NCBI RefSeq assembly: GCF_000397205.1
Contig: NC_021237.1
Coordinates: forward strand, 1,551,001-1,615,000
Source: Pseudomonas protegens CHA0
Lineage (GTDB): Bacteria > Pseudomonadota > Gammaproteobacteria > Pseudomonadales > Pseudomonadaceae
Reading direction: 5' to 3'
Length of the DNA stretch: 64,000 nucleotides
This document shows positions 32,467 to 40,843 of the stretch, piece by piece. The translations under genes were made by a program, and so were the position numbers. Each line of letters starts with the position of its first letter. Position 1 is the stretch's first letter. The notes under the pieces were generated by a model. It was not told where the DNA came from. It saw nothing but the letters and a program-made list of their open reading frames with translations, and did no database searches.

Positions 32467-34935
32467 ATGAGTATTTCCTTGCATAAAATCCTCTTCGGCG
32501 CGGCCCCCCTGAGCCTTGGCCTGCTGGGCCTGGCGCTGCCCGCCGAACTGCTGGCGGCCGATGAAACCCTGGGCACGGTGGTGGTCACCGGGGTGCGCGG
32601 CAGCCAGCAACGCACGGTGACCGACAGCCCGGCGCCGATCGATGTGATCGACAGCGAGCAGTTGCGCAGCATCGGCCAGAACGGCCTGAAAGAAATGCTC
32701 GGGCGCCTGCTGCCGTCGTTCAACGTACCGACCATCAACGGCGGCGGCACGGCGTTCCTGGTGCGCGGGGTGAGCATGCGCGGCCTGGGCGGCGACCAGG
32801 TGCTGGTGCTGATCAATGGCAAGCGCCGGCACAACTCGGCGCTGATCAACAACGGCGCACGGGTCGGCAACGCCTCGGTGCCGGTGGACCTGGACCTGAT
32901 TCCCACCGCCGCCATCGAGCGCATCGAAGTGCTGCGCGACGGCGCGGCGGCGCAGTACGGCTCCGACGCCATCGCCGGGGTGATCAACATCATCCTCAAG
33001 CGCAATGCCGAAGGCCTGACCTCCGACACCACCCTGGGCCAGTACTACGACGGCGACGGCACCACCGGCCACGAAGCCTTCAACTGGGGCAACAAACTGG
33101 GAGAGAACGGCGGCTTCATCAACCTGTCCTGGGACGCCAAGCTGCAGGAACCCTACGAGCGCTCCAGTGCCGCCAGCGGTCAGCTGTACTTCAAGCAGGC
33201 CGACGGCTCGCCGGACCCCCGGGAAAGCAATCGCCAGGGCTGGGGCACCGAGTACGGCCTGGGCCGCGATCGCACCACCAGCCTGGCCTACAACGCCGAG
33301 CTGCCTCTGGAGGACGACCTCAAGCTGTACTCGTTCTCGACCCTGAGCTACCGCAACAGCAACAAGGACCTGGGGCACCGCAAGCCCACCGACATCACCA
33401 GCCTGGCGGGCATTCCCAATGCGCCTTACCCCAACGGCGGCCAGGCGCGGCGGGAAATCCACGAGACCGATTTCCAGGTCGCCGGTGGTGCCAAGGGCCT
33501 GCTCGGTGGCTGGGACTGGGACCTGTCGAGCACCTACGGCAAGGATCGCGGCGTGCTCGACACGGCCAACAACCTGAACATTTCCAATGGCCCCTACAGC
33601 CAGCACGACTTCCACCTGGGCAACCTGGTGTTCGACCAGTGGACCAACAACCTGGACTTCTCCCGGGCCCTGGACATCGGCTGGAGCAGCCCGCTGGAAA
33701 CCTCCTTCGGCGTGGAATACCGCTGGGAGAAATATGCGCTGGAGGAGGGCGAGGCCAACTCCTACAACCAGGGCAGCTATGTCCCCAACACCGGGCCTTT
33801 CGCCGGTGTGGTGCCGGACCCGGGGTTGTTCTCGGTCAACGGCACGACCCCGGAAGATGCCTACAGCCTCAAGCGCCACAGTGAGGCGGCCTATATCGAC
33901 CTGGGCCTGAACATCACCCCCAACTGGTACGTCGGCGCGGCGGCGCGCTACGAGAAGTACAACCTAGGGGTAGGCGACACCACCAGCGGCAAGCTCACCA
34001 CCCGTTACGAGTTCCTCCCCGGGTACGCGGTGCGGGCCGCGGTGAGCAACGGTTTCCGTGCACCGTCCCTGGCCCAGAGCGTCTTTTCCACCACCAGCAC
34101 GGTCACCGAATTCGGCGCCGGTGGCACCACCACCTCGGTGCGTACCAAGCAGATGCGCCCCAACTCGCCGGAAGCGGTGGCCCTGGGCGCCAAGGACCTG
34201 GAGCCGGAAACCTCGCGCAACTACAGCCTGGGGTTCACCGCCGAGCCCACCGATCGGCTGCGCCTGACGGCCGACTTCTACCTGATCGACATCGACAAGC
34301 GCATTCTCCAGACCGGCATCCTCAAGGGCCCGGCGGTGTCGCAGATCCTGGTGGAGAACGGCCTCTCGCCGAACCTCGCCGGGCAGTACTACACCAACGC
34401 TGCCGACACCCGGACCAAGGGCGTGGACCTGGTGGCGGACTACCGCCAGTCCTTCGGCGAGTACGGCACGGCGAAATGGAGCGTCGCCTACAACCACAAC
34501 AAGACCACCATCCGCGACCTGGCGGACACCCCGGCGGCCCTGTCGCGCCTGGGGGCGGGGTATGTGCTGTTCGACCGCCAGCAGCAGATCGACCTGACTA
34601 AATCCACGCCCAAGGACAAGTGGATCCTCTCCGGCAACTACAAGGTCGGCGACTGGACCACCAACCTGCAGTTGACCCGCTTTGGCGAGTACACCGAAGG
34701 CTCGAACATCCCGAGCAACGATCGCACCTACAGCGCCAAGTGGATCACCGACCTGGACGTGGCCTACGACGTGACCCAGAACCTCACCGTGGCCGTGGGC
34801 GCCAACAACCTGTTCGACGTGTACCCGGACAAGATCGGCCTCAAGGCCTGGGCGGGAACCTATGAATACGGAATGTTCTCGCCCTATGGCCTGGGCGGCG
34901 GCTACTACTACAGCCGCGTCAGCCTGGCGTTCTGA
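32467..34935 (+). CDS. TonB-dependent outer-membrane receptor
   Basis: A protein of 822 aa from the ATG at 32467. The signal peptide (LGLLGLALPAELLAADE) is followed by a TonB box-like ETLGTVVVTG. A plug (APIDVIDSEQLRSIG, QVLVLINGKRRHNSALIN, RIEVLRDGAAAQYGSDAIAG) and a barrel ending in YYYSRVSLAF complete it. The IEVLRDGAAAQYGSDAIAGV pattern is common in receptors for organic nutrients rather than siderophores, and there is no STN domain. It probably imports the substrate handled by the amine oxidase, RidA and ABC genes around it. Confidence 0.9.
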   Translation: MSISLHKILFGAAPLSLGLLGLALPAELLAADETLGTVVVTGVRGSQQRTVTDSPAPIDVIDSEQLRSIGQNGLKEMLGRLLPSFNVPTINGGGTAFLVRGVSMRGLGGDQVLVLINGKRRHNSALINNGARVGNASVPVDLDLIPTAAIERIEVLRDGAAAQYGSDAIAGVINIILKRNAEGLTSDTTLGQYYDGDGTTGHEAFNWGNKLGENGGFINLSWDAKLQEPYERSSAASGQLYFKQADGSPDPRESNRQGWGTEYGLGRDRTTSLAYNAELPLEDDLKLYSFSTLSYRNSNKDLGHRKPTDITSLAGIPNAPYPNGGQARREIHETDFQVAGGAKGLLGGWDWDLSSTYGKDRGVLDTANNLNISNGPYSQHDFHLGNLVFDQWTNNLDFSRALDIGWSSPLETSFGVEYRWEKYALEEGEANSYNQGSYVPNTGPFAGVVPDPGLFSVNGTTPEDAYSLKRHSEAAYIDLGLNITPNWYVGAAARYEKYNLGVGDTTSGKLTTRYEFLPGYAVRAAVSNGFRAPSLAQSVFSTTSTVTEFGAGGTTTSVRTKQMRPNSPEAVALGAKDLEPETSRNYSLGFTAEPTDRLRLTADFYLIDIDKRILQTGILKGPAVSQILVENGLSPNLAGQYYTNAADTRTKGVDLVADYRQSFGEYGTAKWSVAYNHNKTTIRDLADTPAALSRLGAGYVLFDRQQQIDLTKSTPKDKWILSGNYKVGDWTTNLQLTRFGEYTEGSNIPSNDRTYSAKWITDLDVAYDVTQNLTVAVGANNLFDVYPDKIGLKAWAGTYEYGMFSPYGLGGGYYYSRVSLAF

Positions 34936-34955
34936 GCATGACCACGATCACTCTC

Positions 34956-35144
34956 GCAGGAGCTGGCTTGCCAGCGAAGGCGGCGGCATGACTGGCGCAG
35001 GGTTCAAGGGCCATTCGCCAGCAAGCTGGCTCCTACACCCGTGGCGTCCTGCAGGTCGTTTACCTGGTGGGAGCTGGCTTGCCAGCGAAGGCGGCATGAA
35101 GGGCGCAGGGGGCAGGGGCGGTTCGCCGGCAAGCCGGCTCCTGC
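34956..35144. repeat. Four REP elements overlapping the start of the second binding protein
   Basis: Copies lie at 34956-34978 (forward), 35014-35036 (reverse), 35067-35089 (forward) and 35122-35144 (reverse), two REPINs in a row. The last copy is read in frame as residues of the signal-peptide n-region of the following gene. Confidence 0.88.
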
Positions 35145-36055
35145 AAGGGCTGGTGTTGTGTTTGTGGCTGGGTAGTGCACTGGCGCAGCCGGCGCTGCGG
35201 GTGTCCAGCCAGAAGCAGTCGCTGAAGATTCTGCTGCAGGCGGCAGGCGAGCTGGAGCAGGTGCCGTACCCCATCGAGTTCGCCTCCTTCGCTGCCGCGG
35301 CCCCCACCGCCGAGGCCCTGGCCGCCGGGGCGGTGGATATCGGCAGCCTGGGGGATGCGCCCTTTGTGTTTGCCGCCGCGGCCGGGGCGCCGCTCAAGAC
35401 CGTGGGGGTGATCAAGCTCAAGGTCACGCCGACCGCGGTGGCGATCGTGGTCAAGGAGGATTCGCCGCTGAAGCAGGCCGCCGACCTCAAGGGCCGGCGC
35501 ATCACCACCACCCGGGGCTCCATCGGCCATTTCCTGGCCCTGGCCGCCCTGCGGTCGGTGGGCCTGCACGGCGCGGATGCGCAGTTCATCTTTCTCCAGC
35601 CGGCCGAATCCCGCAGCCTGCTGAGCAACGGCCAGGCCGATGCCTGGTCGACCTGGGACCCCTATACCAGCATGGTGCAGATGGAGGGCGGCAGCCGGGT
35701 GCTGGTCAGTGGCGAAGGGCTGTTCGCCGGGCACATGCTGCTGGTGGCCAACGACCAGGCGATTCGCGACAAGCCGCAGCAGATCGCCGACTTCCTGCAG
35801 CGCCTGGATCGTGCCTATGCCTGGGCCAACCAGCATCAGAGCGAGTTTTCAAAGATCCAGGCCGGCTACAGCGGTTTGCCGGTGGAGGTGCATGAGCGTT
35901 CCAATCGCTACTCGGTGCCCCGGCGTATCGCCGTAGGCCCGGCCGTGGTGGAGGACGTGCAGCACACCGCCGATCTCTACCGCGAGGAGGGCATTATTCA
36001 GAAGACTTTCGATGCCGCAGCTTACATGGATGCTCAATTCAATGAAGTTGAATGA
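35096..36055 (+). CDS. Second ABC substrate-binding protein (SsuA/TauA-like) with REP-encoded N-terminus
   Basis: A protein of 319 aa when started at the ATG at 35096. Residues MKGAGGRGGSPASRLLQ come partly from a REP copy and are followed by a hydrophobic core LVLCLWLGSALAQ, so the product still has a plausible Sec signal. A GTG or TTG start inside the hydrophobic core is the alternative. The mature part has the sulfonate/nitrate-binding pattern (FASFAAAAPTAEALAAGAVD, DLKGRRITTTRGSIGHFLAL, SNGQADAWSTWDPY). It is separate from any permease and could share the SsuBC-like pair at 22.8-24.4 kb. Confidence 0.8.
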   Translation: MKGAGGRGGSPASRLLQGLVLCLWLGSALAQPALRVSSQKQSLKILLQAAGELEQVPYPIEFASFAAAAPTAEALAAGAVDIGSLGDAPFVFAAAAGAPLKTVGVIKLKVTPTAVAIVVKEDSPLKQAADLKGRRITTTRGSIGHFLALAALRSVGLHGADAQFIFLQPAESRSLLSNGQADAWSTWDPYTSMVQMEGGSRVLVSGEGLFAGHMLLVANDQAIRDKPQQIADFLQRLDRAYAWANQHQSEFSKIQAGYSGLPVEVHERSNRYSVPRRIAVGPAVVEDVQHTADLYREEGIIQKTFDAAAYMDAQFNEVE

Positions 36056-36347
36056 GTGTGTGGCAGTTTTATTAATTGATCTCGGGAGGTTTTAAATAAA
36101 TAAAGAGCAATAATGTCCTTCGCTTAATTTAACTATCAGCAAATTTCATAATCTTCTCGCAGCACTTTCAAAGTGCCTGTGGTGGCCGCTATTTGCCTGA
36201 TTTTCGATACATTTTTAAGTTTGGATATTAGAGATAAAGGATATTTCACAAGGCCATCGCAACTGCCTAAGGTGGCCCTGAAACAAATTATTACGTTCTA
36301 CCGATGTTGTACTTCGTCGCTACTTCCAGGGAATTAAGGGAGCTTGC
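36056..36347 (+). promoter_or_regulatory. AT-rich leader upstream of the 2OG oxygenase / cyclodipeptide synthase genes
   Basis: This stretch is much richer in A and T than anything around it and has no convincing gene. It contains a tight hairpin GCACTT-TCA-AAGTGC (36162-36176). It also has two near-identical boxes, TGCCTGTGGTGGCC (36174-36187) and TGCCTAAGGTGGCC (36264-36277), exactly 90 bp apart. AATTAAGGGAG precedes the ATG at 36348. It is a probable promoter/leader region; whether the boxes are protein sites or RNA elements cannot be told. Confidence 0.5.
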
Positions 36348-37124
36348 ATGTTCACAGTCACTACGGCCGACAAACTTGAAGCGCGGCATATCCTCGATGT
36401 TGTGGAAAAACGCTCTTACGGCGTTCAGCTCAAAGGTTTCTGCCCACCGGATACCTTGCAGGTGGCGCGGGATCATCTGTATCAGCAGGAACTGCGCAGT
36501 GCCTTCAGCCAGCAGCAGGAATTCGTCCGGGTCGGCAAGGCTTATATCGAGATCCAGGATGAGCAGAGCCGGGCCGAATACCACGCCCTGGCCCTGCCCA
36601 ACATTCGCAAGATCCGCAATCTGTTCCGGCCACTGGCCTCGCCCATCGACGAACTGCGCCTGCTGCTGGACGAAGTCTGGCCGCAGGGCGCGCACCTGTT
36701 GCAGGTGGACGGGCAGAAGTGTTTCGTCGGTATTGCCCGCTTCCAGGGTTCGGGGGTCGATCTCACGCCCCACACCGACAAGCTTGAACGCAATGCCCCC
36801 GAGGGCCACAGCCCGCAGTTGCTGACCCAGCTGTCCACCAACATCTACCTGGAGATCCCCGAGGATGGCGGCGAGCTGGAGATCTGGGGCATCGAGCCGG
36901 ACGAGCAGGAGTACAACCGCCTCAAGGGCGAACGGGCCTACGGCATCGAACGCCACCTGCTGCCGCCGCCGGATTTCGTGGTCAAGCCCGAGCCTGGCGA
37001 CCTGATCCTCCTCAACCCGCGGCTGATCCACGCCGTGCGCCCTTCGGCCAGCAGCACCCGGGTCACCCTCGGGGTCTTTATCGGTTACTACGGCGAACAC
37101 CAGCCTTTGGCCTACTGGAGCTGA
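36348..37124 (+). CDS. 2-oxoglutarate/Fe(II)-dependent oxygenase
   Basis: A protein of 258 aa. The iron triad is visible as His142-Thr-Asp144 (LTPHTDKLE) and His228 (LNPRLIHAVRP), with Arg238 ten residues further on as the likely 2-oxoglutarate anchor. An Asp rather than Gly in HxD means hydroxylase-type and not halogenase chemistry. The fold is otherwise the jelly-roll of prolyl-hydroxylase-like enzymes. It lies 4 bp before a cyclodipeptide synthase gene, so the pair is surely co-expressed. The oxygenase may decorate the dipeptide or an amino-acid precursor. Confidence 0.82.
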   Translation: MFTVTTADKLEARHILDVVEKRSYGVQLKGFCPPDTLQVARDHLYQQELRSAFSQQQEFVRVGKAYIEIQDEQSRAEYHALALPNIRKIRNLFRPLASPIDELRLLLDEVWPQGAHLLQVDGQKCFVGIARFQGSGVDLTPHTDKLERNAPEGHSPQLLTQLSTNIYLEIPEDGGELEIWGIEPDEQEYNRLKGERAYGIERHLLPPPDFVVKPEPGDLILLNPRLIHAVRPSASSTRVTLGVFIGYYGEHQPLAYWS

Positions 37125-37128
37125 ACTC

Positions 37129-37878
37129 ATGAGCAAGGTGCAGGAAATCAACCTCAAGGCCTACTTCAACAAGGGCGGCGAGGAGCACGAATTCGACGGC
37201 AAGCGCGTGGTACTGGCGGTCAGCGTCGGCCAGGAATATCACGAGGACCAGAAGCTGCGGTCCACCATTCACTTGATCAACCAGTCCGGCTTCAGCCACG
37301 TCAAGGTGGTGGTGGCCGATACCCTGCAACGCCACAACAAGCACGGCAAGTCCCCCGGGGAGGCGCTGTCGGCGGCGATCCGCGATGGCGATGCCTGGCT
37401 GGCGCGCAACCAGAGCATCCTCGACGGCCTGCGGGTGCCGTACCACATCACCCGCTGGAACCAGGAACTGGCCAGCGACCGCTATGCCGAGCTGCGCCAG
37501 CAACTGAACCAGGTCTACCAGCAGCGCGAGGAACTGCGCGACGCCATCGACAGCACCATCGGCGTATTCACCGAGCGCCTGCGCCTGCGTGACGAACACG
37601 CGGACATCGAGCGGGCGGCGGCCCAGTGCCGGGAGTACATCCTGGAAGAGATCCCGATCATCCTGCCGCTGTGGGCCGACGAGGGTTACCACTACGTGCT
37701 CTACCCGCAGCAGATGACCACGGCCATGGCCACCAGCCGCGAGTTGCTGATCGAACCCCACAGCCCGGACCGGGTGCGCTGGCTGCCCCTGAAGTTCAAG
37801 AAGCGGGGGATCCCGATTCCCTTCACCTTGCCCGGCGCCATTCACCCCAACTGGACCAGCGGCGCCATCGCCATCTGA
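37129..37878 (+). CDS. tRNA-dependent cyclodipeptide synthase (CDPS), XYP type
   Basis: A protein of 249 aa. The catalytic residues of the family can be placed: the nucleophile Ser32 in LAVSVGQEYH after strand 1, and Tyr170 and Glu174 in EYILEEIPIILP (Y-x3-E, as AlbC Tyr178/Glu182). Tyr192-Pro193 in VLYPQQ corresponds to AlbC Tyr202 and its next residue. The residue three after the serine is Gln35, not Asn, so this is an XYP rather than an NYQ enzyme. CDPSs use two aminoacyl-tRNAs to make a diketopiperazine. Products cannot be predicted from sequence by eye. It is in an operon with the 2OG oxygenase. Confidence 0.82.
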   Translation: MSKVQEINLKAYFNKGGEEHEFDGKRVVLAVSVGQEYHEDQKLRSTIHLINQSGFSHVKVVVADTLQRHNKHGKSPGEALSAAIRDGDAWLARNQSILDGLRVPYHITRWNQELASDRYAELRQQLNQVYQQREELRDAIDSTIGVFTERLRLRDEHADIERAAAQCREYILEEIPIILPLWADEGYHYVLYPQQMTTAMATSRELLIEPHSPDRVRWLPLKFKKRGIPIPFTLPGAIHPNWTSGAIAI

Positions 37879-37893
37879 TCCGCCGCGATCAAT

Positions 37894-37975
37894 GTAGGCG
37901 CTGGCTTGCCAGCGAAAGCGCCCCTGCCGGCGTTGCCGTACTCAAGGGGCTGTTCGCCGGCAAGCGGGCTCCTAC
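37894..37975. repeat. Inverted REP pair after the cyclodipeptide synthase gene
   Basis: Forward copy at 37894-37916 and reverse copy at 37953-37975, followed by GTTTTTTTAT. The inverted pair plus T-run could also act as a transcription terminator between the synthase and the MFS gene. Confidence 0.8.
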
Positions 37976-38008
37976 AGAGCGTTTTTTTATGACTGACAAG
38001 GAGTTTCC

Positions 38009-39436
38009 ATGAGCGTTTTTGCGCAACAGCAACGCAAATGGTGGGCATTGCTCGGTGTGAGCATCGCCAGTTTTCTCGGCTGTGTGGATTTCACCATCGT
38101 CAACACCGCGTTACCGGCCCTGCAGGCCGACCTCGGGGCCTCGGTGGACGCCCTGCAATGGGTGATCAACGGCTTCATCCTGGCCCTGTCGAGCTTCATG
38201 GTGCTGGTGGGGCGCCTGGCCGACCTGCATGGGCGCAAGCGGGTGCTGTTCATCGGCCTGACGGTGTTCGGCCTGGCCTCCCTGGTGGCCGGGCTGGCGG
38301 GGCAGATCGATACCCTGATCGGCGCGCGGGTGGCCCAGGGGCTGGCATGCGCGGTGCTCTATACCGCCTCGGGGGCGATTGTCTCCAGCACCTTCGAGAC
38401 CGCCGAGCAGGGTCGGGCCTTCGGCGTGCTGTTCGGGGTCAATGGAGTGGGGCTGGCGGTCGGCCCGGTGTTGGGCGGGCTGATAACCAGTGCCTTCGGC
38501 TGGCAGTGGATCTTTCTCATCAACGTGCCCTTCGTACTGCTGAGCCTGGGCATTTGCAGCTTCAGCGTGAAGGAGTCGCGTTCGGCCGAGACCGGGGCGC
38601 GCCTGGATGGTTGGGGCGCGCTGCTGTTGCTGATCGGCCTGCCGAGCCTGGTGCTGGTGATCGTCCAGGGCGGCAGCTGGGGCTGGGGCTCACCCCTGAC
38701 CCTGGCCCTGGTGGCGCTGGCGGTGCTGGCCCTGGGCGCATTCCTGGCGGTGGAGCGGCGGGTGGCCGCGCCGATCATCGACCTCAAGCTGTTCGCCAAC
38801 CGGCGTTTCGTTGCCGGGGTGGCGGCCAGTTTCGGCCTGGCGCTGTTCTACTGCGTGGCGTTTTTCGTCATGCCGCTGTACCTGGCGCAGATCCGCGGCG
38901 AAACGGTGCAGGCCAGCGGCCTGCTGTTGCTGCCCACCACCCTGGGGGTGGCGCTGCTGTCACCGCTGGTGGGGCGCCTGGTGGATCGCAAGGGGCCGGC
39001 GCTGCTGATCAAGACCGGGCTGCTGCTGTTCGTGCTGTCGGCGTTGTTGCAGGCCGGTTTCGATGGCCAGACTTCGCTGCCTTATCTGCTGGGCGCCTTT
39101 GTCGTCATGGGCCTGGGGTGGGCCAGCATTCTCGGGCCGTCCACGGTGCTGGGGATTTCCTCGGTGCCCCAGGAAGTGGGCTCGGTGGCCATGGGCTCGC
39201 TGATGACCTTGCACAACGTCGGTGGCGGTGTCGGGCTGGCGGTGGGGGTGGGGCTGTTCCATCACTTTTCCGCCACGCCGCTGGACGATGCCCAGGGCGC
39301 CTTTCTCAATGGTTACCGCGCGGTGATGGGCTTTCTGGCGGTGGTCACGCTGCTGGTCTGGGCCTCGGTGAGCCTGCTCTTGCGCACGGCCCCGGCGCCG
39401 GTGCCGACGGCCGAGGAGGGCACCAGCCGTGGCTGA
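38009..39436 (+). CDS. MFS drug exporter, DHA2 (14-TM, EmrB/QacA) type
   Basis: A protein of 475 aa with about 14 hydrophobic segments. FLGCVDFTIVNTALPALQ in helix 1 is the DHA2 motif D1, GRLADLHGRKRVLFIGL is motif A, and VGPVLGGLITSAFGWQWIFL is motif C of drug exporters. CAAGGAG upstream supports the start. It overlaps the next gene by 8 bp. It could export the cyclodipeptide-derived product of the genes upstream, although a REP pair lies between them. Confidence 0.88.
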   Translation: MSVFAQQQRKWWALLGVSIASFLGCVDFTIVNTALPALQADLGASVDALQWVINGFILALSSFMVLVGRLADLHGRKRVLFIGLTVFGLASLVAGLAGQIDTLIGARVAQGLACAVLYTASGAIVSSTFETAEQGRAFGVLFGVNGVGLAVGPVLGGLITSAFGWQWIFLINVPFVLLSLGICSFSVKESRSAETGARLDGWGALLLLIGLPSLVLVIVQGGSWGWGSPLTLALVALAVLALGAFLAVERRVAAPIIDLKLFANRRFVAGVAASFGLALFYCVAFFVMPLYLAQIRGETVQASGLLLLPTTLGVALLSPLVGRLVDRKGPALLIKTGLLLFVLSALLQAGFDGQTSLPYLLGAFVVMGLGWASILGPSTVLGISSVPQEVGSVAMGSLMTLHNVGGGVGLAVGVGLFHHFSATPLDDAQGAFLNGYRAVMGFLAVVTLLVWASVSLLLRTAPAPVPTAEEGTSRG

Positions 39437-40781
39437 GCGCGGCGGGCAGATGGGGCTGGGGGCCTTTCTCTCCGGCTCCGGCGCCCATGGCGGCAGTTGG
39501 CGCCATCCCCAGGCGGATGCCGATGCTTCGTTGAATTTCCAGCGCTACCGGCACTACGCGCAAACCCTGGAGCGGGGCTGTTTCGACGCCCTGTTTCTCA
39601 ACGACAACGTGGCGGTGGGGGACCTGGACCCGCGGGTACTGGCCCGCAGTTCCTACAGCCTGCGCTGGGACCCGCTGACCCTGCTGCCGGCCCTGGCGGT
39701 GGTGACCCGGCATATCGGCCTGATCGCCACCGCCAGCACCTCCTACAACGAGCCCTACAACCTGGCGCGCAAGTTCGCCTCCCTGGACCACCTGAGTGAG
39801 GGCCGGGCTGGCTGGAACCTGGTAACCGGGCTGGTCGGCGGCGAGAACTTCAACCACCCCGAACCCCTGAGCCACGCCGAGCGGTACGCCCGGGCCGAGG
39901 AGTTCTTCAGTGTGGCCAGCGGGCTGTGGGACAGCTGGGCCGACGACGCCTTTCCCCGGGACAAGGCCAGCGGCCAGTGGCTGCGCCCGGAGCGCATGCA
40001 CCTGTTGCAGCACCGGGGGCGGTACTTCCAGGTACAGGGGCCGTTGAATGCACCGCGGCCATTGCAGGGCTGGCCGGTGATCGCCCAGGCCGGGTCGTCC
40101 GGGCCGGGCTGTGAGCTGGCGGCGCGCTGCGCCGAGCTGGTGTTCACCGCCCAGACCGACCTGCAGCAGGCCAAGGCTTTCTATCGCGAACTCAAGGAAC
40201 GGCTTCCCGCTTACGGGCGTCATGCCGGGCAGTTGAAAATCTTCCCCGGCATCGCCCCCACGGTGGGCCGCACCCTCAACGAAGCCGAGGAGAAGTACCA
40301 GCAATTGCAGGAACTGCAGGACCCTCAGGCACAGCTCAAGGCCCTGTCCTACCTGCTGGACCTGGGTATCGACCTGTCGCATCTGCCCCTGCATGCGCAG
40401 GTGCCGTTGCTGGACGATGCCGCCCCCACCGAGCGGCATAAAAGCCGCCGGCACCTGGTGCAGGAACTGATCCGCCGGGAGCGGCCGAGCCTGGCGCAAC
40501 TGCTGCGCAGCCTGTCGGCCAGCGGGCACAAGGTACTGGTGGGCACGCCGGGGCAGATCGTCGATGAGCTGGCTACCTGGTACCAGGAATACGCCGCCGA
40601 CGGCTTCAATGTGCTGTTCACCCATCTGCCGGGGGCCATCGACGATTTCGTGCAACTGATTACCCCCGAGCTGCAGCGCCGGGGTCTGTTTCGCCAGCGC
40701 TACACCGGCCACAGCCTGCGCGAACACCTGGGGCTGGCGCGGGTGGAAAACCGTTTCTTCAGCCACCGGGGCAATGGCTGA
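39429..40781 (+). CDS. LLM-class flavin-dependent monooxygenase (NtaA/SnaA/DszA type)
   Basis: A protein of 450 aa starting at a GTG inside the end of the MFS gene. LGAFLSGSGAHGGSWRHP, the ATASTSYNEPYNLARKFASL core and GRAGWNLVTG are characteristic of the nitrilotriacetate/pristinamycin IIA/dibenzothiophene-sulfone monooxygenase group. It uses reduced FMN supplied by a separate reductase, and none is adjacent. Possible roles are oxidation of an organosulfur or amine compound from the uptake region upstream, or tailoring of the product exported by the MFS protein. Confidence 0.87.
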   Translation: MAERGGQMGLGAFLSGSGAHGGSWRHPQADADASLNFQRYRHYAQTLERGCFDALFLNDNVAVGDLDPRVLARSSYSLRWDPLTLLPALAVVTRHIGLIATASTSYNEPYNLARKFASLDHLSEGRAGWNLVTGLVGGENFNHPEPLSHAERYARAEEFFSVASGLWDSWADDAFPRDKASGQWLRPERMHLLQHRGRYFQVQGPLNAPRPLQGWPVIAQAGSSGPGCELAARCAELVFTAQTDLQQAKAFYRELKERLPAYGRHAGQLKIFPGIAPTVGRTLNEAEEKYQQLQELQDPQAQLKALSYLLDLGIDLSHLPLHAQVPLLDDAAPTERHKSRRHLVQELIRRERPSLAQLLRSLSASGHKVLVGTPGQIVDELATWYQEYAADGFNVLFTHLPGAIDDFVQLITPELQRRGLFRQRYTGHSLREHLGLARVENRFFSHRGNG

Positions 40782-40843
40782 ATGGCTGAAAGAGTCTTTA
40801 CTCTCAAGGCGCAACGCCCATCGATCAACCCAGGAGCTACAGC

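Noticed and set aside
36348..37124. A BesD-like radical halogenase
   Set aside because: Halogenases of this kind have Gly in place of the Asp of HxD; here it is His142-Thr-Asp144, so hydroxylation is expected.
36348..40781. A bicyclomycin biosynthetic cluster
   Set aside because: Bicyclomycin loci have a CDPS with five 2OG oxygenases and a P450. Here there is only one oxygenase and no P450.
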